From the NCBI GenBank assembly GCA_003509895.1, contig DOMJ01000014.1, forward strand, positions 1 to 7,972: a stretch of 7,972 nucleotides of DNA, written 5' to 3'. Origin of the DNA: Candidatus Uhrbacteria bacterium. Lineage in GTDB: Bacteria; Patescibacteriota; Patescibacteriia; UBA9934; UBA11717. This document shows positions 1-5,778 of this stretch, in pieces. The stretch's first letter is position 1, and every line of letters starts with the position of its first letter. The notes beneath the pieces are model-generated. The model had not been told where the DNA came from and did not search any database. It saw only the letters and a program-made list of their open reading frames with translations. The position numbers and the translations under genes were made by a program.

Positions 1-2
1 AC

Positions 3-458
3 CCGGACGACCAATCCAAAAAGGTTGTTCCGCATGTGATCGAGCCTACCTTTGGTGTAGATCGTACACTGTTGGCGTTGCTTGCAAGCGCCTACACGGA
101 AGAAGAAGTCCCAGATTCAAAGGGTGGTGTAGACACGCGCGTTGTAATGAAATTGACACCGGAAATGGCACCCTACCAGGTTGCTGTGCTACCTTTGTCT
201 AAAAAGGACCAGCTGATTGCGCCGGCGCAAGTAATCTACAACACGTTGCTGAATACGATGCGCGTAGAGTTTGATCTTTCGGGTTCCATTGGTAAGCGGT
301 ATAGACGTCAGGATGAAATCGGAACACCTTTTTGCGTGACCGTTGATTTTGAAACGTTGGAGGACAAGGCTGTTACGGTTCGTGATCGCGATACCATGCA
401 ACAAACACGTGTGCCAATCACAGAATTAGAAGCGTATTTTTTACAGCGCTTGTCGTAA
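3..458 (+). CDS. glyQS: Glycyl-tRNA synthetase, single-chain class II type, C-terminal part (5' end outside window)
   Basis: This enzyme charges tRNA-Gly with glycine in the cytoplasm. Only about the last 151 residues are present; the reading frame is open back to the left window edge, so the internal GTG at 36 is not the true start. The visible part begins with class II motif 3, IEPTFGVDRTLLALL, whose GVDR arginine contacts ATP. It continues into the HGTP anticodon-binding domain: APYQVAVLPLSKKDQ, a helix, then SIGKRYRRQDEIGTPFCVTVD and the terminal TVRDRDTMQQTRV strand. This layout matches the alpha2 single-chain enzyme, not the two-subunit GlyQ/GlyS form. The stop is followed after 1 nt by the M16 peptidase start, which suggests co-transcription. 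Family assignment is confident; the full length cannot be seen. Confidence 0.93.
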   Translation, partial: PDDQSKKVVPHVIEPTFGVDRTLLALLASAYTEEEVPDSKGGVDTRVVMKLTPEMAPYQVAVLPLSKKDQLIAPAQVIYNTLLNTMRVEFDLSGSIGKRYRRQDEIGTPFCVTVDFETLEDKAVTVRDRDTMQQTRVPITELEAYFLQRLS

Positions 459-459
459 T

Positions 460-1728
460 ATGAAACACAGTAAACTCAATAATGGCATGAAGGCGTTCCT
501 AGTGCCGGTAGAAGGGACGCAGGCCACCACGGTATTAGTGATGGCAAAGGTGGGATCGCGTTATGAAACTCCGGAACTAAACGGAGCCTCGCATTTTATT
601 GAACACATGATGTTTAAAGGTTCTACGACATTGCCAACACCGGCACATGTTTCGCGTGCGCTGGATGCAATTGGCGCCGAGTTTAATGCCTACACGAGCA
701 AGGAATACACGGGGTATTATATAAAATCTGATGCGATGCACGCACCGTTTGCAATCAAGACGTTGTATGATATGAACTTTGATTCGCTCTATCAGGAAGA
801 AGAGATGGATCGTGAGCGGCGCGTGATTATTGAGGAGATCAACATGTATGAGGATAGCCCAACGCGGCACATTGATGAGTTGTTGGAACGCGTGATGTTT
901 AGAGGGAGTTCTCTGGGGTGGGACATTGCCGGTACTCCTGCTACGATGCGCGTGATGGACAGAACAAGCGTGATGGCGTTTAGGGATCAACACTACACGC
1001 CGGAAAGGATGGCGATTGCGGTTGCGGGAATGATCCCGGAAAACGTAGAGGAGCTTTTGAATCAAACGTTTGGACGTGTAGAAAGTAATAAGATTTCCGA
1101 TGGCTATGGAGCATTTGAGGGATTTGCTTCACACGCTGTTCCACCCATGGAAATGCAACAAAAAGCGACCGAACAAGTGCACGTTGGTCTTGGATTTCCG
1201 GGACTAAGTTACGCGGACAAGAGGAGCGATGCAATGAGATTATTGAGCACGATGTTGGGCGGTAATATGAGTTCTCGTTTATTTATGAATGTTCGAGAAA
1301 AGGGAGGTCTGGCCTATAGAATCAACTGTTACCACAGCGCCTATGAGGATACGGGTATTACGGCAATTTTGTCAGGACTCGATAAAACACGCTTATCGGA
1401 GGCTATGGACCGTATCTTTGAAGAGATCAAAGACCTGACAGACAACGGCCCAACCGATGAGGAGATGGATCGCACCAAGGCTTATTTGCGCGGGCGTATT
1501 TTGTTAAGTATTGAGGATTCATCCGAACGTGCCGAGTGGTATGCGCGTCAGGCGCTGTTTAATGAGGCGGTACCGTCTCCCGAGGAACGGATCGAGGCGC
1601 TGCAGAAAGTCACCAAGGAACAAGTCCAGCAGCTCGCAAAAGAAATTTTTGATAGATCCAAGATGACTATGTCCTATATTGGACCCGAGACAGATCCAGA
1701 CGCGATCCGCGCAACACTTCCGTCTTAA
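460..1728 (+). CDS. M16 family zinc metallopeptidase (processing-peptidase/PqqL-like, about 422 aa)
   Basis: Predicted zinc endopeptidase of the pitrilysin superfamily. The inverted zinc motif HFIEH lies at residues 45-49. The third ligand glutamate is expected near residues 125-126 in EEINMYEDSP, about 76 residues downstream as usual for the family. The N-terminal half also has the GASHFIEHMMFKG and IGAEFNAYTSKEYT signatures. The C-terminal inactive half carries LGGNMSSRLFMNVRE and GGLAYRI (about residues 265-288), the segment that completes the substrate chamber. The length suits the short bacterial subclass that works as a dimer, like mitochondrial processing peptidase. No signal peptide is seen, so a cytoplasmic location is inferred. 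The ATG at 460 starts 1 nt after the synthetase stop with no Shine-Dalgarno sequence, consistent with translational coupling. The substrate is unknown. Confidence 0.93.
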   Translation: MKHSKLNNGMKAFLVPVEGTQATTVLVMAKVGSRYETPELNGASHFIEHMMFKGSTTLPTPAHVSRALDAIGAEFNAYTSKEYTGYYIKSDAMHAPFAIKTLYDMNFDSLYQEEEMDRERRVIIEEINMYEDSPTRHIDELLERVMFRGSSLGWDIAGTPATMRVMDRTSVMAFRDQHYTPERMAIAVAGMIPENVEELLNQTFGRVESNKISDGYGAFEGFASHAVPPMEMQQKATEQVHVGLGFPGLSYADKRSDAMRLLSTMLGGNMSSRLFMNVREKGGLAYRINCYHSAYEDTGITAILSGLDKTRLSEAMDRIFEEIKDLTDNGPTDEEMDRTKAYLRGRILLSIEDSSERAEWYARQALFNEAVPSPEERIEALQKVTKEQVQQLAKEIFDRSKMTMSYIGPETDPDAIRATLPS

Positions 1729-1778
1729 CTGTGTGTGATTGGAGATTTGTGTCCCTGCTAACTCACCCTCTTCTTTCT

Positions 1779-2525
1779 ATGAAAACCATCATTGCCAATT
1801 GGAAAATGGAATTAGGTGTTCGCGAATCCGTTGCGCTTGCACGTGGTGTTTTGCGTGGATTGCGTGGGATGCAAGATGTACCAAACATTTTAGTCGCACC
1901 GACGTTTCCGGCGCTGTTTGAGGTGTCCAAGGTGTTAGGGCGGTCTCGCGTGCAATTGGCGGCGCAAACCGTGCACACAGAGGAGCAGGGTGCCTACACC
2001 GGAAGCGTGTCGGCAAAAGTGCTTAAGGAAGTGGGCGTACAGGCGGTGATTTTGGGACATTCAGAAACGCGCGCGATGGGGGAGACGGACGAAGACGTTC
2101 ATCAAAAAGTCGACCTGGCATTGCGCCATGGATTGCATGTGATTGTGGCGGTGGGCGAGTCGATGGCCACGCGTGAGGCGGGCGAGACGGAAGGGTTTAT
2201 CCATGATCAAATCAAAACGATTTTTACGGGTATTCACCCTACAAAACGGCACACCATTTACGTCGCTTACGAGCCTTTGTGGGCCATTGGCAGCGGAAAA
2301 GTCCCTTCGATTCAAGACGTTTCCTCTGTGCATACGGCGATCAAACAACAGCTTGACGAGCTTGACATTTTAGACGTTTCGGTGCTGTATGGAGGAAGCG
2401 TCATACCAGAAAATGCGTATGAGTTCTTAAACCACTCATCCGTAGATGGGGTATTGGTAGGAGGTGCGAGCGTTCGCATAAAATCGTTAATGGAGTTGAT
2501 TCACCTTGCTTCTGAATTATCCTGA
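1779..2525 (+). CDS. tpiA: Triosephosphate isomerase
   Basis: Interconverts dihydroxyacetone phosphate and glyceraldehyde 3-phosphate in glycolysis. The 248 residues match the usual TIM-barrel length. All catalytic landmarks are present: ANWK with Asn7 and Lys9, GHSETR with the electrophile His94, YEPLWAIGSGK with the base Glu165 and the mobile loop 6, LYGGSV and VLVGGASV for phosphate binding. The ATG at 1779 is chosen because MKTIIANWK is the family N-terminus; a longer in-frame opening from a CTG at 1731 would add 16 unrelated residues. One oddity is that the usually conserved cysteine in the CxGE strand is alanine (VAVGE, Ala124). A 50-nt gap separates it from the peptidase gene, and the next gene begins 2 nt after its TGA stop. 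Confidence 0.96.
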   Translation: MKTIIANWKMELGVRESVALARGVLRGLRGMQDVPNILVAPTFPALFEVSKVLGRSRVQLAAQTVHTEEQGAYTGSVSAKVLKEVGVQAVILGHSETRAMGETDEDVHQKVDLALRHGLHVIVAVGESMATREAGETEGFIHDQIKTIFTGIHPTKRHTIYVAYEPLWAIGSGKVPSIQDVSSVHTAIKQQLDELDILDVSVLYGGSVIPENAYEFLNHSSVDGVLVGGASVRIKSLMELIHLASELS

Positions 2526-2527
2526 AT

Positions 2528-3316
2528 ATGTTTTGGTGGTTATTACCGGTATTGTTTCTTGCTCTGTCTCTTGCTGTGCTTGCATGGTTTATTGTGCGTT
2601 ATTACAATAAACTGATCGTGTTAGATGTGTCTTCTGATCCGGAACGAGAAAAACGCCGTAAAAAACGCGCGCTTTTTGTGCAACGATTGGAACGTATTGG
2701 CGGCGAACGAGCGGTAAAGGCGGGAAAGGCGGCATTCACGGTTACGCGTGAAGGAAAAGGATTAATAAAAAAGTTGTATAGACACGCACAGGCGATGGAG
2801 CGCCATTACAAGCGGTTGCAAAAAGAGTCGTCCGGTGATGTGGCCGGCACATTGGAGATGCGTCATCACCTGAAGGAAGAAGCGGAGGAGTTGATAGAGA
2901 AGCAGTCGTACGCCGCTGCCGAGCAACGATTGATTGAGTTATTGAGTTTAGATGCAAAAAACGCAGAGGTCTACGAACTGTTGGGAAAGGTCTATGTGGA
3001 TATGAAGCAATTTGATCAGGCACGACAAACATTTGAATACGCATCGGCCTTGGCCCCGGAGGACGCAAGCATTTTAACGTCGCTTGGAGAAGTGGCCATG
3101 CGTGCGAGCGAAACGCAAAAAGCGGTGGAATACTTTGAGAAAGCGGTGGATTTGCGACCGAATAATCCTAAATACCTTGATTTTTTGATTGATGCGAGTA
3201 TACTTGCCGGCGATCGAAAGCGAGCAATTAAGGGGCTCAAATTGCTCAAACGAGTGAATCCTGAGAATAACAAGATTGAGGAGTTTCAGGACCGCATTTA
3301 TAGTCTTCCGTTGTAG
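2528..3316 (+). CDS. Membrane-anchored tetratricopeptide-repeat protein
   Basis: A 262-residue protein with one N-terminal membrane segment (about residues 3-24, very hydrophobic, followed by positive residues). A strongly basic linker follows (PEREKRRKKR, residues 38-47), then a charged helical region and about four TPR-like helix pairs from about residue 113 to 250. Clear repeat signatures include YELLGKVYVDMKQFDQARQTFEYASALAPED and SLGEVAMR...KAVEYFEKAVDLRPNNP, given here in abbreviated form. TPR arrays are protein-binding scaffolds, and the orientation predicted from the positive linker places them in the cytoplasm. The partner is unknown. The ATG at 2528 lies 2 nt after the tpiA stop with no Shine-Dalgarno sequence, so coupled translation is likely. 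A promoter for the downstream tRNA sits inside its last 40 bases. Confidence 0.85.
   Translation: MFWWLLPVLFLALSLAVLAWFIVRYYNKLIVLDVSSDPEREKRRKKRALFVQRLERIGGERAVKAGKAAFTVTREGKGLIKKLYRHAQAMERHYKRLQKESSGDVAGTLEMRHHLKEEAEELIEKQSYAAAEQRLIELLSLDAKNAEVYELLGKVYVDMKQFDQARQTFEYASALAPEDASILTSLGEVAMRASETQKAVEYFEKAVDLRPNNPKYLDFLIDASILAGDRKRAIKGLKLLKRVNPENNKIEEFQDRIYSLPL
3276..3304 (+). promoter_or_regulatory. Predicted sigma70-like promoter for tRNA-Thr, inside the TPR gene
   Basis: TTGAGG (3276-3281), a 17-bp spacer and TATAGT (3299-3304) form a good match to the bacterial -35/-10 consensus. Transcription would begin near 3311, about 18 nt ahead of the mature tRNA. It overlaps the coding end of the TPR gene, so the tRNA could be made independently of the upstream cluster. 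Prediction from sequence only. Confidence 0.55.
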
Positions 3317-3328
3317 AAGACTCGGCCT

Positions 3329-3404
3329 GCCGCGATAGCTCAGCTGGTAGAGCGCATCCATGGTAAGGATGAGGTCTCGGGTTCGATTCCCGATCGTGGC
3401 TCCA
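3329..3404 (+). tRNA. tRNA-Thr (anticodon GGU)
   Basis: A complete 76-nt cloverleaf including an encoded CCA end. The acceptor stem GCCGCGA pairs with TCGTGGC with one G-U pair. The D arm is GCTC/GAGC with an AGCTGGTA loop. The anticodon stem CATCC/GGATG encloses the loop ATGGTAA, giving anticodon GGT at 3362-3364, which reads ACC and ACU threonine codons. The T arm is TCGGG-TTCGATT-CCCGA. The discriminator is U and CCA follows at 3402-3404. The gene lies 12 nt after the TPR gene and is followed at once by an intrinsic terminator. Confidence 0.97.
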
Positions 3405-3408
3405 TGAG

Positions 3409-3436
3409 AAAAACTAGCTGAAAGGCTGGTTTTTTT
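3409..3436 (+). terminator. Intrinsic terminator after tRNA-Thr
   Basis: The arm AAAAACTAGC (3409-3418) pairs with GCTGGTTTTT (3425-3434) through one T-G wobble, around the 6-nt loop TGAAAG. It runs straight into an unbroken T tract (3430-3436). The A-rich side opposite the T tract allows some bidirectional activity. It closes the housekeeping cluster. Confidence 0.85.
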
Positions 3437-3502
3437 GTTGTGCTGCGGATGTGGAAAAGAGGAAGGAAGAACGGTGAGAGAACAAACAACATACGATGTG
3501 GA

Positions 3503-3550
3503 TACGTGTGCCTGTCCCCTTTATCCACAGGAGTGATATCAACCCTATGT
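3503..3550 (+). repeat. Promoter-associated repeat, copy 1 (27-bp core 3503-3529)
   Basis: The core begins TACGTGTGCCTG, continues TCCCCTTTA and ends TTATCCACA. It matches the core at 4364-4390 in 26 of 27 positions, with a T for C at 3515. Similarity continues with small gaps through TGATAT and AACCCTATGT, ending at an ATG at 3547. Compared with copy 2, about 4 nt are missing between TGATAT and AACCC, which breaks the -10 box. That ATG is out of frame with the Nudix gene, so copy 1 looks like a decayed or displaced copy. Its flank also makes an 8-bp inverted repeat, TGTGGATA (3497-3504) with TATCCACA (3522-3529). Confidence 0.8.
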
Positions 3551-3582
3551 CAGCTTTTGCTGCAAGACTCGTATCCTGTTAC

Positions 3583-3588
3583 TATCTT
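3583..3588 (+). promoter_or_regulatory. Weak candidate -10 box for the Nudix-pyrophosphatase gene
   Basis: TATCTT ends 7 nt before the chosen ATG at 3596, placing the transcription start 1 nt ahead of the start codon, as for other leaderless genes in this window. There is no convincing -35 element and no TG extension, so this is tentative. Confidence 0.3.
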
Positions 3589-3595
3589 AAAACAT

Positions 3596-4360
3596 ATGAT
3601 TACAGAACCAATACAATTTGGAGAAACAATAAACAACCCGCTCGAACGGGTCTCTGTTTATGGCGTAATACTAAATGATGAGGGCAAGATTCTCGTTGTA
3701 GACGTAAACGAAACATTTCATCTTCCAGGTGGGGGAATTGACGATAGTGAGGAAGAGAAGGCGGCCTTGGAGCGAGAGACGTTGGAAGAGACGGGTTACT
3801 CCATCTCTGGTATCAAATTGATCGGTAAAGCGAATCAGTATCTTCCCAAAGCGTCGCTTGGACCTATGAACAAGCTCGGTACGTTTTACTCAGCCGTTGC
3901 AGGTTCTCAGGATAGCTCAAGGCGTGTAGAGGTGGATCACGAACCAGGTTGGATGAGTTTTGACGAGATTATGAAAGCACCGATGGCGGAGTTTCAGAAA
4001 TGGGCGATTGATCAGGTATTTGAACGGGATTTACGTGGCTATATTGGAAAAACGGTAACAGTTGTCATGGACAGACAACTGGGGACAAAGCATCCAAGAT
4101 ACGACTTCATCTATCCTATTAATTACGGATACCTTCCAAATACCGTATCGGGAGACGGGAAGGAGATAGATGCGTACGTACTGGGAATCGATGTTCCTTT
4201 GGAAGAATTTGAAGGAACGTGTATCGCGGTGATTCATAGATTGAATGATAACAAAGATAAACTCGTTGTTGTATTGGAAGGAAAGACGATGACGGACGAT
4301 CAGATAATGGAGTCGGTAGAGTTCCAAGAGAAGTGGTTTAATTCATCGGTTTTGCGGTAA
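3596..4360 (+). CDS. Nudix hydrolase fused to a compact inorganic-pyrophosphatase-like domain
   Basis: A 254-residue two-domain protein. Residues about 18-143 form a Nudix domain with the box GX5EX7RE-X2-EEXG at 46-68 (catalytic Glu61, Glu64, Glu65; Thr62 replaces the usual aliphatic residue). Residues about 149-254 resemble the short stand-alone family I pyrophosphatase-like proteins: YIGKTVTVVMDR, YDFIYPINYGYLPNT, SGDGKEIDAYVLG, HRLNDNKDKLVVV and FQEKWF. Nudix enzymes cleave nucleoside diphosphates linked to another group, and some release pyrophosphate, so coupled removal of PPi is a reasonable inference. However, in the DGDPxD pyrophosphatase signature the middle aspartate is Lys189, so catalysis is uncertain. 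The ATG at 3596 is chosen because the Nudix fold starts about 15 residues later; a longer frame from 3440 crosses the repeat and terminator flank. The substrate is unknown. Confidence 0.85.
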   Translation: MITEPIQFGETINNPLERVSVYGVILNDEGKILVVDVNETFHLPGGGIDDSEEEKAALERETLEETGYSISGIKLIGKANQYLPKASLGPMNKLGTFYSAVAGSQDSSRRVEVDHEPGWMSFDEIMKAPMAEFQKWAIDQVFERDLRGYIGKTVTVVMDRQLGTKHPRYDFIYPINYGYLPNTVSGDGKEIDAYVLGIDVPLEEFEGTCIAVIHRLNDNKDKLVVVLEGKTMTDDQIMESVEFQEKWFNSSVLR

Positions 4361-4363
4361 GGT

Positions 4364-4419
4364 TACGTGTGCCTGCCCCCTTTATCCACAAAGGAAATTG
4401 ATATACTGTAACCCTATGT
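4364..4419 (+). repeat. Promoter-associated repeat, copy 2 (27-bp core 4364-4390)
   Basis: Second copy of the core, starting TACGTGTGCCTGC and ending TTATCCACA. It starts 4 nt after the Nudix-pyrophosphatase stop codon. It continues through AAGG, the intact extended -10 box TTGATATACT and AACCCTATGT, whose ATG at 4416 is the start of the next gene. Here the repeat, promoter and start codon form one working unit. The end of the core is a perfect match to the DnaA-box consensus. From memory, the GTGCCTGTCCCC core resembles short repeats found near REP-associated tyrosine transposases, but no transposase lies in this window. Confidence 0.8.
4399..4407 (+). promoter_or_regulatory. Extended -10 promoter giving a near-leaderless mRNA for the orphan gene at 4416
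   Basis: TG at 4399-4400, one base, then TATACT at 4402-4407 form an extended -10 element. The predicted start of transcription is about 4414, leaving a 2-nt leader before the ATG. No -35 element is clear at 17 bp, which is typical of extended -10 promoters. Confidence 0.6.
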
Positions 4420-4772
4420 ACAACGCCTATATTCTTGAACGGACAATGGATGAATATAACAGCCTAAAGACGGAATTGTCTCAGGCGGAGTTTGTGTTGG
4501 AAAAGGAGAAAGACGATGAGGACATTATGGTAATGGTAGATTATGGTCGTGTTGATGCGTTTGCAGACATTGTTCAAAAACATCTGAACGAGCCGTTTAA
4601 CTACGTAGACTGTCAGTTTCCAGAACAGGGGCTCACGGTTCTTATCTTTTTAAACAAGATGGTAACGATTGATAATGAGCAAACAAATCAAAAGGTTAAG
4701 CAATGGGCTCTCTCCATCGGTCTTTCGGAAAAAGAGGCCGATTGGCCAACAAGTTACTCATATGGCGCATAA
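4416..4772 (+). CDS. Uncharacterised 118-residue acidic protein
   Basis: Not recognised. The predicted protein is soluble and acidic, with no signal peptide or membrane segment. An N-terminal helical, charge-rich region (DEYNSLKTELSQAEFVLEKE) is followed by a mixed alpha/beta part with VMVDYGRVDAFADIVQKHL, a strand-like LTVLIFLNKMVTID and a C-terminal helix KVKQWALSIGL. This could be a small globular domain, but no catalytic pattern stands out. The ATG at 4416 is preferred over the upstream in-frame ATG at 4398, because the extended -10 box and the shared AACCCTATGT of the repeat place transcription start at about 4414. The last 11 nt overlap the start of the SanA-like gene, so the two are probably co-transcribed and translationally coupled. 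Confidence 0.75.
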   Translation: MYNAYILERTMDEYNSLKTELSQAEFVLEKEKDDEDIMVMVDYGRVDAFADIVQKHLNEPFNYVDCQFPEQGLTVLIFLNKMVTIDNEQTNQKVKQWALSIGLSEKEADWPTSYSYGA

Positions 4773-5430
4773 AATCGTACGCAGAAAGTATCTGAGGCGA
4801 TTGTTGATAGTCGCCGTCGCGGGATGTTTGTTGTTGGGTGCAACGCTGTTGTTTGTAGAATCTGCCGTGCAACGCAATGCGCAAGGCAAACTCTATAACG
4901 ACGTTGCATCTACTCCACACAAAAAGGTCGCTTTGTTGCTGGGATCAAGTAAATATGTTGCAGATGGGAGAGAAAATCTTTTTTATAACTATCGCATCAA
5001 CGCCGCGGTAGAACTTTTTCACGCGGGGAAAGTGGAATACGTCCTTATTAGTGGAGACAACGGAACGGCGGAATATTCGGAACCGGAAATGATGCAGACG
5101 GATCTGATTGTTGCCGGGATTCCAAAGGAGCGTATCTACCTTGATTACGCGGGATTTAGAACCTGGGATTCTGTGGTGCGTGCGCATAAGGTTTTTTTAG
5201 AAAATGATTTTGTGATTGTCTCGCAGAGGTTTCATAACGAGCGCGCATTGCTTATTGCAAACAAAAACGGCATTGCCGCGATTGCTTTTAATGCACAAGA
5301 TGTTCCGATTGCTCGTAGTCCTCGTATTTGGCTGCGTGAGCGTTTGGCGCGTGTAGATGTGTTTGTAGATGTTTTTTTTCACACCCAACCAAAATTCCTT
5401 GGGGAAACGATTGTGATTGGTGGGGAATAG
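4762..5430 (+). CDS. sanA: SanA/YdcF-family (DUF218) membrane-anchored protein
   Basis: A 222-residue protein with one N-terminal membrane anchor (about residues 13-32) after a basic segment, then a DUF218 domain outside the membrane. Family signatures are LLGSSKYVADGR (58-70), LFYNYRINAAVELFHAGKVEY, ISGDN (96-100), IPKERIYLDYAGFRTWDSVVRA (split here across 120-141), VSQRFHNERA (153-162) and the terminal QPKFLGE. In enterobacteria SanA affects envelope permeability, including vancomycin exclusion at high temperature; the biochemical activity of the family is not settled. A role in cell-envelope polymer metabolism is inferred. The ATG at 4762 fits the family N-terminus; an in-frame opening from 4669 lies wholly inside the upstream gene. 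No strong terminator follows, only a T run near 5465. Confidence 0.88.
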   Translation: MAHKIVRRKYLRRLLIVAVAGCLLLGATLLFVESAVQRNAQGKLYNDVASTPHKKVALLLGSSKYVADGRENLFYNYRINAAVELFHAGKVEYVLISGDNGTAEYSEPEMMQTDLIVAGIPKERIYLDYAGFRTWDSVVRAHKVFLENDFVIVSQRFHNERALLIANKNGIAAIAFNAQDVPIARSPRIWLRERLARVDVFVDVFFHTQPKFLGETIVIGGE

Positions 5431-5488
5431 ATACGTTGTTTTAGAGGGTCTTTGAATCAGCCTTATTTTTTGTTTACACGCGGTTGTA

Positions 5489-5517
5489 TTGACGCAAACC
5501 AAAATACGTGGTAGCTT
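5489..5517 (+). promoter_or_regulatory. Predicted promoter for the 67-residue membrane protein gene
   Basis: TTGACG (5489-5494), a spacer of exactly 17 bp and TAGCTT (5512-5517), with TG one base upstream making an extended -10. Transcription would start near 5524 and give a leader of about 35 nt containing a Shine-Dalgarno sequence. Confidence 0.6.
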
Positions 5518-5545
5518 TTTACCGTCTCGCAAATGAGCCAGACAT

Positions 5546-5553
5546 GGGAGAGG
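5546..5553 (+). promoter_or_regulatory. Shine-Dalgarno sequence setting the start at 5559
   Basis: GGGAGAGG ends 5 nt before the ATG at 5559. It decides between this ATG and upstream in-frame starts at 5508 and 5541-5546, which have no such signal. Most other genes in the window lack one. Confidence 0.65.
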
Positions 5554-5558
5554 CACAC

Positions 5559-5762
5559 ATGAAGTGGTTCTGGAGGAGCGTAATTTTGCTGATAGCTCTT
5601 CTGACTGTTGGCATAAGTGCCTATGTGGGGGGAGAAGTTTGGGTACAGCACGCCCGCACGCGGGAGTTTGACAGACTCATTCGCGAGCGGCAGGAGCTCC
5701 GGGAAAAATCGGCGGCACAGGCGGCTCAAGCCTACGTGCCAGATGATTCCGCGCAGCCGTAA
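5559..5762 (+). CDS. Small single-pass membrane protein, 67 residues, unknown function
   Basis: Not recognised. The start MKWFWRS is followed by one hydrophobic segment (about residues 8-25, with VILLIALLTVGISAYVGG), then a charged amphipathic stretch rich in Arg and Glu (about 32-50, TREFDRLIRERQELREK) that may form a short coiled coil. It ends in an alanine- and glutamine-rich tail. The charge pattern does not fix the orientation. The ATG at 5559 is supported by the strong Shine-Dalgarno sequence, and the gene has its own upstream promoter and a downstream hairpin. Its DNA is more GC-rich than the flanking sanA-like and transporter genes. It may be a small division- or envelope-associated factor, but nothing proves this. 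Confidence 0.7.
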   Translation: MKWFWRSVILLIALLTVGISAYVGGEVWVQHARTREFDRLIRERQELREKSAAQAAQAYVPDDSAQP

Positions 5763-5778
5763 CGGATAGTAACGTCAT

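Noticed and set aside
577..1065. Long minus-strand frame opposite the M16 peptidase
   Set aside because: It is rich in His, Arg and Cys, as expected from antisense codons, and lies wholly under a confident gene.
1731..1778. Longer N-terminus for triosephosphate isomerase
   Set aside because: The family N-terminus starts at MKTIIANWK, and no start signal is seen upstream.
3340..3528. Minus-strand 62-codon frame ending in a RSGIEPETSSLP-like peptide
   Set aside because: It is the antisense translation of the tRNA-Thr gene and terminator, a familiar false protein type.
3440..3595. Longer N-terminus for the Nudix fusion
   Set aside because: It would translate terminator flank and the 27-bp repeat; the Nudix fold begins shortly after the ATG at 3596.
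3547..3678. Small + strand frame from the repeat's ATG
   Set aside because: It mostly overlaps the Nudix domain in another phase, has no recognisable features and no Shine-Dalgarno sequence; kept only as a finding about the repeat.
4762..4830. Lipoprotein signal in the SanA-like protein (VAGC)
   Set aside because: The hydrophobic segment continues for about 10 residues after the cysteine, which fits a membrane anchor rather than a lipobox.
5431..5475. Intrinsic terminator after the SanA-like gene
   Set aside because: There is a T run near 5465-5471 but only 3-4 bp of pairing before it.
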